The notes under the pieces: model-generated
Seen by the model: the letters and a program-made list of their open reading frames with translations, nothing else
Told to the model about the DNA's origin: nothing
Database searches by the model: none
Position numbers and translations under genes: made by a program
Shown here: positions 57,122 to 64,000 of the stretch, piece after piece
Layout of the letters: every line of letters begins with the position of its first letter
Numbering within the stretch: position 1 is the first letter of the stretch
DNA from: JAGQOZ01 sp041399205
GTDB lineage: Bacteria > Planctomycetota > Planctomycetia > Pirellulales > Pirellulaceae
Assembly (NCBI GenBank): GCA_041399205.1
Contig: JAWKTK010000020.1
Span: 129,066-193,065 of the forward strand
Reading direction: 5' to 3'
DNA length: 64,000 nt

Positions 57122-58930
57122 ATGACCGGATTATTTTTGGCGGTTGCCTCCGACGTTTCGCTTTGGCCGATCTTTGCCGCACTCGCTGGCGTCGTCACGG
57201 TTCTGGGCCTGATGATTGTCTTTCGCTGCAACGCGTTCTTGGCGTTGTTACTGGCCGCGTTGGTGGTTGCCATACTTAGCGGAACCGGTGGTTGGAATCC
57301 GATGCAAGAAGTGATGAGCGCATTGGGCTCGACCGCCGGAGGCATTGCGATTGTCATTGCCATGGCGGCCGTCATTGGCAAATGTATGTTGGACAGTGGT
57401 TCGGCGGATCGGATTGTCAACGCAGCCATTTCCGTAACGGGCGAAAAGAAAGCGCCGCTGGGCTTGTTGGGCAGCGGATTTGTATTAGCCGTGCCAGTGT
57501 TTTTTGATACGGTTTTCTATCTGCTGGTGCCGCTCGCCCGATCGTTATACCAACGCACCAAGAAAAACTACTTGCTGTACATCATGGCCGTTGGTTGCGG
57601 CGGAGCGATCACGCACACGCTGGTTCCGCCAACTCCGGGTCCGTTGCTGGTGGCTGCCAACCTGGGCGTCGATGTGGGCGCGGTGATGTTGGTGGGATTG
57701 TTGGTGGCAGCGCCCTCGTCCGTCCTTGGCCTTTTGTTCTGTTACTTCATGGATCGAGTGCTCAACATTCCGATGCGACCGGTCGCGGGCGTGAAGGCAG
57801 ATTCGCCCGCGAACGACGAAGAAGACCTGGAAGAAAAAGAACATCCGACTCCGCTTCGCCAAGTTCCGTTATGGCTGGCATTGGCGCCGGTCGTTTTGCC
57901 GGTACTGATGATTACGTCCAGTACCATTGCCACGACGATTGCGGACAATCAGGATCGAGGCAAACTGGTTGCAGAAGACTTGACCGACGCCACTGCTTTT
58001 GCGGCAAACATTGCGTCTTCCGCGGCGGCCGACGCTCATTCGCCTGCGGGCCGCATTTTGGCCAGCAGCAATTTGTCTGATTCGCAGCGAACTGGATTGA
58101 CGTCGGGTTCGTTGGACGCAGATGCCATCACCGCTGCGCTGAATTCCGTATTGCTGGATAAGTCTTTGTTCGAAGCAACTGCTTTTCAGGACGTTGGCTT
58201 GGACGAATCGCTGCGAACCAAACTTTCCGCCAATCAATTGCGAACCAAGCCAGCGGAAATGCGGCATCTGAATCGATTGCTGCTGGAAGCCACTTTCCCG
58301 AATCAGATTGCACCGCACGAGTGGAATTCGACCGCGAGAATTTGGGCGAATCGCCTGGACGGGATTGGTAATGCCAGCTTGGCGCTGACCATTGCCGCCG
58401 TGATTTCGATTCTTACCTTGGCGTGGGCTCGGCACCGTACGTTCCATGCCATCAGTGGCGATGTGGAAGAAGCGTTGATGAGCGGCGGACTCATCATTCT
58501 GATCACGGCTGCCGGTGGTGCATTTGGAGGCATGCTGCAAAAAGCCGGGATCAGCGAAGCGATCCAAGGCATGATTGATCTGGAAGGGAGCGGCGGGCTG
58601 ACCGTCATGCTGTTGGGATTTGTCATCGCCGCACTGCTGAAGGTTGCTCAAGGCAGCAGCACGGTAGCCATGATCATTGGTTCCAGCATGGTGGCGGCCA
58701 TGGTCGACATTTCGGCACTCGACTACCACCCAGCGTATTTGGTGACGGCCATTGGCGGCGGTTCGCTGATTGGCAGCTGGATGAACGATAGCGGATTCTG
58801 GGTCTTCACCAAGATGGGCGGGCTGACCGAAAGCGAATCGTTAAAAACTTGGACTCCATTGCTGTCCATATTAGGGCTTTCGTCGTTGGTATTCAGCCTG
58901 ATCCTGGCCACCGTCGTGCCGATGCGATAG
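57122..58930 (+). CDS. GntP-family gluconate/organic-acid permease with large insertion
   Basis: A 602-residue membrane transporter. GntP features include LGLMIVFRCNAFLALLLAAL, VIGKCMLDSGSADRIVNAAI and HTLVPPTPGPLLVAANLGVD, plus the C-terminal GSWMNDSGFWVFTKMGGLTE. Typical GntP proteins have ~450 residues. Here a ~140-residue soluble insertion (about 275-415, with Ala/Ser/Asp-rich helices such as SAAADAHSPAGRILASSNLS) sits between transmembrane segments. The transporter would move gluconate or a related hydroxy acid with protons. The stand-alone position gives no hint of the substrate. Confidence 0.88.
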   Translation: MTGLFLAVASDVSLWPIFAALAGVVTVLGLMIVFRCNAFLALLLAALVVAILSGTGGWNPMQEVMSALGSTAGGIAIVIAMAAVIGKCMLDSGSADRIVNAAISVTGEKKAPLGLLGSGFVLAVPVFFDTVFYLLVPLARSLYQRTKKNYLLYIMAVGCGGAITHTLVPPTPGPLLVAANLGVDVGAVMLVGLLVAAPSSVLGLLFCYFMDRVLNIPMRPVAGVKADSPANDEEDLEEKEHPTPLRQVPLWLALAPVVLPVLMITSSTIATTIADNQDRGKLVAEDLTDATAFAANIASSAAADAHSPAGRILASSNLSDSQRTGLTSGSLDADAITAALNSVLLDKSLFEATAFQDVGLDESLRTKLSANQLRTKPAEMRHLNRLLLEATFPNQIAPHEWNSTARIWANRLDGIGNASLALTIAAVISILTLAWARHRTFHAISGDVEEALMSGGLIILITAAGGAFGGMLQKAGISEAIQGMIDLEGSGGLTVMLLGFVIAALLKVAQGSSTVAMIIGSSMVAAMVDISALDYHPAYLVTAIGGGSLIGSWMNDSGFWVFTKMGGLTESESLKTWTPLLSILGLSSLVFSLILATVVPMR

Positions 58931-58994
58931 CAGCAACCGCGAAGCTAGCGGCAACTCGCCTTCGCCGCGTTTGGTAACGGGAACGCGGCGGATT

Positions 58995-59206
58995 TTCCCC
59001 TCACTTACGTTTCGGGCTATGAATTGTTGCCTCACTCACGTTCCGGGCTATGATTCGTCCGCGGCTACCCATTTTGAAGTTGCGGATTCGCGTCTTGCGG
59101 CGGAATTTCTTAGCCCGAAGCGTCAGCGAGGGACTTCAGAAACGCTCAGTTTCCCCTCACTTACGTTTCGAGCTATCAATGCTCCTCACTTTCGTTTCGG
59201 GCTATG
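58995..59206. repeat. TAGCCCGAARCGTNAGYGAGGG repeat cluster, second locus
   Basis: At least five degenerate copies in both orientations: CCCTCACTTACGTTTCGGGC (58997), CCTCACTCACGTTCCGGGCT (59030), TAGCCCGAAGCGTCAGCGAG (59111), CCCTCACTTACGTTTCGAGC (59155) and CCTCACTTTCGTTTCGGGCT (59184). The family is the one at 10.2-10.5 kb. The gap 58931-59328 has no other content. Confidence 0.8.
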
Positions 59207-59328
59207 AGAAAGCCGCTGCGGCGATTTGAATTAGGTGCGCCGCAGATCAGATTGCCCTTGCGACGTGATTCGGCCAAAGCTAAAGTTCGCGCACTTGAAA
59301 AAGTTGTTCTTTTGACTTGGCTACATTT

Positions 59329-60429
59329 ATGGATGGTGGTTCGCAACAAGACGGGCAAATTGCTGCAACTCGCTGGCAGAGTCTACTGCTGGTAAGCGTG
59401 TTGCTGGTGGTTGGCTGCGCGCAACCGCCTTACGCCGCGAATGCTCCAGGAGCTTACCCTGGTTATGGTGCGGCGCCGAATTCCAACCCGTCGCTTGCCA
59501 ATCGGTCTCGATTTTGGCCTGACATGCGAGGCCTGTACGAACGGGCTCAGACACAAGAAAAACTGGCTGCCGAACAGCAAACCGAATTAGCTCGACTCCG
59601 CGACGTCCAGCAAAAGTACGACGAATTGCTGGCAGCGATGGAGCAGAAAAGCAAAGACGAAGCGGCCGCCAAACTTCAGCAACAATATCAGTACGACGCG
59701 CAGTTAGCCGAAAAAGCTCGAAACGCCATCGGCCGTTATTCCGAACTAGACGAACGCGCCAAAGGACTCGATTCGGACAATCGAGATCTGCTGAGCCGGA
59801 TGGCCAAGACGCAACAAGAGTATCAGCGGATTACTCGAGAAAACGAACTACTCAAACAACAGCTTCGTGAAACTGTCGGTCAGTTAACCGCGCAACAACA
59901 AGCGAATCAAATGCAGACTCGTGAAGTCCAAGCGTTACAGGCGTCGATGCGGAAACGAGGCGGTGCGGGAATTCGAGCGAACAACAGTTTGCGGCGTTCG
60001 CTGACGGCGGTCACGGTACGCGGACTGGATATTCGTCAGGACGGCGAACTGGTGAAGATTGTTTTGCCAACGGATCGACTTTTTTCGCCCGGAACTGCTC
60101 AGCTGATTCCCGGCGCCGAAGGTATTCTGGATCAAGTGGCCGACGTCTTGTTGGCCAACTATCCCAAGCAAATCATCGGCGTGGAATCGCACGCTGATTC
60201 ATCACCCGTGGCCAGTACCTTGTGGCGCAGTCACCACCAAATGACCGCGGCACAGTCCATGGCCATTTTTGAACAGCTAAGCGTTCGCCATCGTCTGTTG
60301 CCAGACCAGTTGTTTGTCTTGGGACATGGCCAAAACTATCCTATCGCGTCCAACGCCACACCTGCCGGACAGACACAAAATCGCCGAGTGGAAATTGTGG
60401 TGTATCCGGAAACGTACGGAAATCGGTAG
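59329..60429 (+). CDS. OmpA-like peptidoglycan-binding lipoprotein
   Basis: A 366-residue lipoprotein. ATG 59329 follows a possible TTG start 12 bases upstream. The signal ends in a lipobox (LLVVGCAQP). A long coiled coil follows (residues ~75-205; for example QTELARLRDVQQKYDELLAA and EYQRITRENELLKQQLRETV). The C-terminal ~130 residues form an OmpA_C domain: DRLFSPGTAQLIPGAEGILD, then GVESHADSSPVAS and QNRRVEIVVYPE. It would tether the outer membrane or an envelope complex to peptidoglycan. The coiled coil suggests a spacer across the periplasm. Confidence 0.9.
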   Translation: MDGGSQQDGQIAATRWQSLLLVSVLLVVGCAQPPYAANAPGAYPGYGAAPNSNPSLANRSRFWPDMRGLYERAQTQEKLAAEQQTELARLRDVQQKYDELLAAMEQKSKDEAAAKLQQQYQYDAQLAEKARNAIGRYSELDERAKGLDSDNRDLLSRMAKTQQEYQRITRENELLKQQLRETVGQLTAQQQANQMQTREVQALQASMRKRGGAGIRANNSLRRSLTAVTVRGLDIRQDGELVKIVLPTDRLFSPGTAQLIPGAEGILDQVADVLLANYPKQIIGVESHADSSPVASTLWRSHHQMTAAQSMAIFEQLSVRHRLLPDQLFVLGHGQNYPIASNATPAGQTQNRRVEIVVYPETYGNR

Positions 60430-60599
60430 CAGTCATTCTTTGTTCCGTTTCCCAACGCTTTGCGCAACCCCTGACGTCTCGTGCGCCGTCGCGTTATAAT
60501 TTTGGCCCGAACCTGTCGTTTGCAAGGCGGTCATTGCGGTGTCAAACGATGCGTCACATTCGTTCTTTGCATGCTAACCGTGGATACAAGTTTTGAATC

Positions 60600-61205
60600 A
60601 TGATTGCGATTATTGACTACCAAATGGGCAACCTTCGTAGTGTGCAAAAGGGGTTCGAAAAAGTCGGTTCGCACGCCATCATCACCTCCGACGCCGACCA
60701 AATAGCCGAAGCAGACAAAGTGGTTTTGCCTGGAGTGGGTGCGTTTGAAGACGCCATTAATGAACTTCGTCGACGAGCATTAGTGGACGTCATCCAAGAT
60801 TCTATTTCGCAAGGAAAACCGTTTCTGGGAATCTGCTTGGGCCTGCAGATGTTGTTCGACCGAAGTTACGAAGGCGGAACGCATGCAGGCTTGGGAATCA
60901 TCCCGGGCGAAGTGGTTCGCTTTGAATTGCCGGCAGAATACAAAGTGCCGCACATGGGTTGGAATCAGGCCAAAATTTGCCAACCTTCTGAATTGCTGAG
61001 CGGCATTGACGAAGGGACGTATTTCTATTTTGTACATTCGTATTATGTGGTGCCTGAATCGCGAGACGTGATTGCCATTGAGTCGGAATATGGACATCCG
61101 TTTTGTGCGATGATTCAGCGCGACAATCTGTTCGCCACGCAATTCCATCCAGAAAAAAGCCAACAGGCTGGCCTGCGTTTGCTGGAAAATTTTGCCCAGC
61201 TATAG
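60600..61205 (+). CDS. hisH: Imidazole glycerol phosphate synthase, glutaminase subunit HisH
   Basis: A 201-residue class I glutamine amidotransferase that feeds ammonia to HisF. ATG 60600 opens MIAIIDYQMGNLRSVQKGFE. The nucleophile Cys is in GKPFLGICLGLQMLFDRSYE; catalytic His and Glu are in TQFHPEKSQQAG. It belongs to histidine biosynthesis with hisA downstream; hisF is not in the window. Between hisH and hisA lies a ~1-kb stretch with an antitoxin-like gene, which is unusual for these normally adjacent genes. Confidence 0.97.
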   Translation: MIAIIDYQMGNLRSVQKGFEKVGSHAIITSDADQIAEADKVVLPGVGAFEDAINELRRRALVDVIQDSISQGKPFLGICLGLQMLFDRSYEGGTHAGLGIIPGEVVRFELPAEYKVPHMGWNQAKICQPSELLSGIDEGTYFYFVHSYYVVPESRDVIAIESEYGHPFCAMIQRDNLFATQFHPEKSQQAGLRLLENFAQL

Positions 61206-61449
61206 ACGCAGGAATGAACGCTTCCGGCAACGGTTAGCGATTGCCTGATAAGTGACGACGTTTGCTTGCAACTCCAGCGTAGAATGGAATAAAATCCTTG
61301 GTACGCAAGGACTCCAACCGTTGGATTTCGCCTACCAGCTGAGGCTCAAGCGACACCTGCATTTTTGCATGCTTTACTGCTTGCTTTAGCACCTTACGGC
61401 CGATATGATTTTCCTGAGCCAAGTTCCTTGCAGAAGTAGGAGAGTCAAC

Positions 61450-61872
61450 GTGCCGACCAAGACAAAGCGAAATACCAAAGCGGGTAAAACCAAGCCTGTC
61501 GAGGCCACTGAAATCAGAGGACTTCACGGTGTTCGCATTGTCACCATCGGCGGCGAATCGAAGCTTGAATTGCGGTACAAACTTGGCATGGCACGCGAAG
61601 TGTTCGGACGGTTGGTCAACGTGTCGGTTCGTGCGATCGCGACGATTGAGTCAACCAAGAAGAAGGTGGACAAGCTTCAACGAAATTATGTAGAAGTCAA
61701 ACGCCTTTGCGACTCGTTGAGCGAGGTAGTAGATTCGTCGTCGCTTGGCGAATGGTTCGATACTCCGAACGATGCTTTTGGTGGATCGAAGCCAATTGAA
61801 GTAATTGAACGAGGCGAGATTGATCGACTTTGGGAAATGTTTTATCGTCTCAGGTCAGGGATGCCCGGTTAA
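61450..61872 (+). CDS. Xre/MbcA/ParS-type antitoxin-like protein (orphan)
   Basis: A 140-residue protein. GTG 61450 is selected because AGGAGAG lies six bases upstream. An N-terminal basic tail is followed by an HTH-like region (YKLGMAREVFGRLVNVSVRA), and the C-terminus matches the toxin-binding DUF2384 domain (LGEWFDTPNDAFGGSKPIEV, then RGEIDRLWEMFYRLRSG). In RES-Xre systems the antitoxin precedes a RES-domain toxin, but none is visible downstream. It lies between hisH and hisA as an inserted gene. It may be a solitary antitoxin or the remains of a module. Confidence 0.78.
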   Translation: MPTKTKRNTKAGKTKPVEATEIRGLHGVRIVTIGGESKLELRYKLGMAREVFGRLVNVSVRAIATIESTKKKVDKLQRNYVEVKRLCDSLSEVVDSSSLGEWFDTPNDAFGGSKPIEVIERGEIDRLWEMFYRLRSGMPG

Positions 61873-62277
61873 GCCAATCGCAAACCCAACACAGACGGCA
61901 GCGCGGCCCCCCAGAGATCGTCGTTCGTATTCCAACGATGGCCAAATGACACCAGACAACTTGCGATGCCGGCCACATGCGATTGCTCGCCACCATGACT
62001 GACCTCGACTGCTCATGGCAGTGTTCGGGCGTCACGATCGGCGCAAACGCTTTCCGCCGAAAGCTCGGCTGTGTCAATTCTGATTTCTGTTTCGCACCAA
62101 ACAACTGGCAATGTGCGAATTGGCACCTTACTTGTTGGGCGCGGAGGACTGTGCGATATTGGAACCTGGATGGAATTCAATTGCCAGCCAAGTTTGTCTC
62201 GGTACGGCAAGACTGTTGGAATTCAATTGCCAACCATTCGGTACGACAAGACAATTAGCAAGATGGGCGAGTGATAG
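61873..62277. other. Intergenic gap with imperfect direct repeat
   Basis: No credible gene is seen between the antitoxin-like gene and hisA. An imperfect direct repeat, TGGAATTCAATTGCCA...GGTACGRCAAGAC, occupies 62169-62211 and 62216-62251; the first copy has an extra ~7 bases in the middle. Nothing else stands out; a RES toxin frame is absent. Confidence 0.6.
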
Positions 62278-63012
62278 ATGCAGATTTGGCCAGCCATTGA
62301 TCTTCGCGGCGGGAATTGCGTTCGTCTGCAACAAGGTGATTATGGTCGTGAGACCGTGTTTGGAGATGACCCCGCGTCCATGGCCCAACATTGGATCGAC
62401 CAAGGTGGCGAATGCCTGCATTTGGTGGACCTGGATGGTGCTCGAGATGGTTCGCTGATCAACGAGCAGGCAATTCGCAACATTCTGGCAGCGGTCAGCG
62501 TCCCGTGCGAACTGGGCGGTGGCATTCGTGACGAACAAGCCATCCAACGTTTGCTAGACCTCGGGCTAACGCGGCTAGTGCTAGGGACCAAGGCCTTAAA
62601 AGAACCCGAATGGTTCGCTTTGATGGCCGAAAAATATCCGCACAAACTGGTCCTGGGGATTGATGCCAGAAATGGCTTTGTGGCCACGGACGGTTGGCTG
62701 GAAACCAGTGAAATCCAAGCAACAACGCTGGCCCAACAATTTTCGGAACTGCCCATTGATGCCATTGTCTACACGGATATTGCACGCGATGGCATGCTGA
62801 ACGGTCCCAATATTCCGGCCATGCAAGAAATGAAACAAGCCGTTTCCTGCCCAATTGTGGCGTCAGGTGGCGTTTCCTGTCGACAAGATGTAGTGAACCT
62901 GGCCAACGCGGGATTGGACGCGTGCATTGTGGGACGAGCACTCTATGACGATAAAGTGGAACTGGCAGATCTCGTTGCCATTGGTAAAGGAGCGCAAGAC
63001 ACGAGCTCTTGA
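62278..63012 (+). CDS. hisA: Phosphoribosyl isomerase HisA
   Basis: A 244-residue TIM barrel that isomerises ProFAR to PRFAR in histidine biosynthesis. ATG 62278. The N-terminal catalytic Asp is in IWPAIDLRGGNCVRLQQGDY and the second in IVYTDIARDGMLNGPN. Phosphate-binding loops are CELGGGIRDE and CPIVASGGVSCRQDVV. Full length and intact. Paired with hisH 1.1 kb upstream. Confidence 0.97.
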   Translation: MQIWPAIDLRGGNCVRLQQGDYGRETVFGDDPASMAQHWIDQGGECLHLVDLDGARDGSLINEQAIRNILAAVSVPCELGGGIRDEQAIQRLLDLGLTRLVLGTKALKEPEWFALMAEKYPHKLVLGIDARNGFVATDGWLETSEIQATTLAQQFSELPIDAIVYTDIARDGMLNGPNIPAMQEMKQAVSCPIVASGGVSCRQDVVNLANAGLDACIVGRALYDDKVELADLVAIGKGAQDTSS

Positions 63013-63086
63013 ACTAAACTAGACACACATGACGAGCAGAGGTGGCGGGATTCATTACTTCGGGATTCTGATGCAAGGAAATAGCC

Positions 63087-64000
63087 ATGGCGAAATCTTC
63101 GGCTCCAAAATCGATTCGAAACATTGTCTTCTGTGGTCACGGTTCGGCCGGAAAAACAACACTCATTGACCAGTTGCTTGTCAATTCCGGCGCCAAGTCG
63201 GGTCGGCCCAGTGTGGACGACGGAACCAGCTTCTGTGATTTCGATCCGGAAGAAAAGCATCACAAGCATTCCATTGAAGCCAGCATCGCTCATTTCTTCC
63301 AAGGTGACATTCGCTTTAACGTCATCGACACGCCCGGTTATCCCGATTTCATCGGACAAACGATCGGCGCCATGTACGGCGTTGACACCGCTGCCATTGT
63401 CATCAACGCGCACGCCGGAATCGAAGTGAATACTCGCCGAGTCTTCCAAGAGGCAGGCAAAGCCGGATTAGGACGCATCATCGTCATCAATAAGATGGAT
63501 GATGAAAACGTCAATTTCGAAAACTTGATTGCCGACATCCAAGAAATTTGGGGAAGCGTCTGCGTGCCGCTCACCGTTCCCATCGGTCATGGACACGATC
63601 TAAAGGGAGTCGTGAATACCTTGGTCCAGAATTCGGAGACAGCGGGCGCGCTGATCGACCCAGGTTCAATTCGCGAACCATTGATCGAATCAATTATCGA
63701 AGTGGACGAGGCGGTCATGGAGCGCTACTTCGAAGGAACGCCTCCCACCGAAGAAGAACTTTCGCGGCTGATGGTCAAAGCCATCGCTCAGGGCAGTTTG
63801 ATCCCGATTCTTTGCTGTTCGGCCAAAAACAATATTGGATTGGATGAATTGGTGGACGCGATGACCATGTGCTGCCTGCCTCCCGATGTCGTCTCCAGAA
63901 CAGGACGCCAAGGAAGTGAAGCGGTACAGATTGGATTTGCTGCCGACGGTCCGCTAGTTGCCCGAGTTTTCAAGACGCGTATTGATCCCTTTGTGCAAAA
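63087..64000 (+). CDS. Elongation factor G-like GTPase, C-terminus beyond window
   Basis: The first ~305 residues of a translational GTPase start at ATG 63087 (AAGGAAATAGCC upstream). G-motifs are GHGSAGKTTL (P-loop), DTPGYPDF and INKMD. Its P-loop lacks the canonical AHIDAGKTT of housekeeping EF-G, and switch I reads DPEEKHHKHSIEASIAHF instead of the usual ERxRGITI. This is the pattern of the EF-G-like (FusA2-type) paralogues in planctomycetes and actinobacteria, whose role in translation or ribosome recycling is not well fixed. Domains III-V lie beyond the window end. Confidence 0.9.
   Translation, partial: MAKSSAPKSIRNIVFCGHGSAGKTTLIDQLLVNSGAKSGRPSVDDGTSFCDFDPEEKHHKHSIEASIAHFFQGDIRFNVIDTPGYPDFIGQTIGAMYGVDTAAIVINAHAGIEVNTRRVFQEAGKAGLGRIIVINKMDDENVNFENLIADIQEIWGSVCVPLTVPIGHGHDLKGVVNTLVQNSETAGALIDPGSIREPLIESIIEVDEAVMERYFEGTPPTEEELSRLMVKAIAQGSLIPILCCSAKNNIGLDELVDAMTMCCLPPDVVSRTGRQGSEAVQIGFAADGPLVARVFKTRIDPFVQ

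Noticed and set aside
61234..61527. 97-codon minus-strand frame ending SLEPQLVGEIQRLESLRTKD
   Set aside because: The C-terminal part looks protein-like, but it overlaps the start and SD of the antitoxin-like gene, has no ribosome site and matches no family I know.

Overview
The window looks like the chromosome of a planctomycete, most likely of the Pirellulales/Rhodopirellula type. The evidence is family content: a DUF1501 protein paired with a cytochrome-C/DUF1549/DUF1553 protein, two DUF1559 pseudopilin-like proteins, secreted proteins with dockerin-type EF-hand tails and PEP-CTERM anchors, and N-terminal LExR-x-LL motifs on large surface proteins. Short dispersed repeats fill many intergenic gaps. 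I saw no rRNA, tRNA, CRISPR array, transposase or phage gene.

Layout. 1-8.1 kb: DUF1501 and DUF1549/1553 genes (minus strand), a DUF3179 protein translationally coupled to an unknown secreted protein, and a PEP-CTERM protein. 8.8-10.0 kb: a lone family-4 glycosyltransferase. 10.6-15.0 kb: a large lamin-tail/CotH/dockerin surface protein. 15.0-18.0 kb: tandem repeats, a 3-methyladenine glycosylase, a fatty acid desaturase, and a duplicated 5' fragment of a probable glycoside hydrolase embedded in repeat arrays. 18.5-21.6 kb: a subtilisin-like protease with C-terminal repeats. 21.8 kb: a lysine-tailed protein with four HTH-like repeats. 22.8-31.8 kb: a polysaccharide cluster (MurJ/MviN-type flippase, three family-4 glycosyltransferases, a Wzy-like membrane protein, asparagine synthase-like AsnB, a small methyltransferase-like protein). 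31.8-36.7 kb: dockerin/PEP-CTERM proteins, remnants of such genes, and a pseudopilin-like protein. 37.2-40.7 kb: a HAMP-like membrane protein with a Flp-like pilin, an unknown acidic protein and a transglutaminase-like lipoprotein. 40.7-44.6 kb: a broken CotH/lamin-tail gene, a broken Rrf2 regulator and a divergent protoglobin. 45.0-49.5 kb: the glycine cleavage genes gcvT, gcvH, gcvPA and gcvPB. 49.5-54.5 kb: a Rieske protein, a radical SAM protein, an acyl carrier protein, a small membrane protein and a second DUF1559 protein. 54.5-59 kb: a 2-oxoglutarate oxygenase of eukaryote-like architecture and a GntP transporter with a large insertion. 59.3-64 kb: an OmpA-like lipoprotein, hisH, an orphan antitoxin-like gene, hisA and the start of an EF-G-like GTPase.

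Two signals stand out. First, three tandem arrays (15.0, 17.3-17.8 and 37.9 kb) use different unit sequences but share one core, and the core lies on the coding strand just downstream of a gene or gene fragment. One array is associated with a 177-bp duplication of a truncated gene. Second, at least nine genes carry reading-frame breaks, concentrated at 33.7-35.6 and 40.7-44.6 kb, while the housekeeping and polysaccharide genes are intact. Local sequence-consensus error is as likely as biological decay. Coordinates of broken genes below span the reconstructed gene, with the frame changes described.
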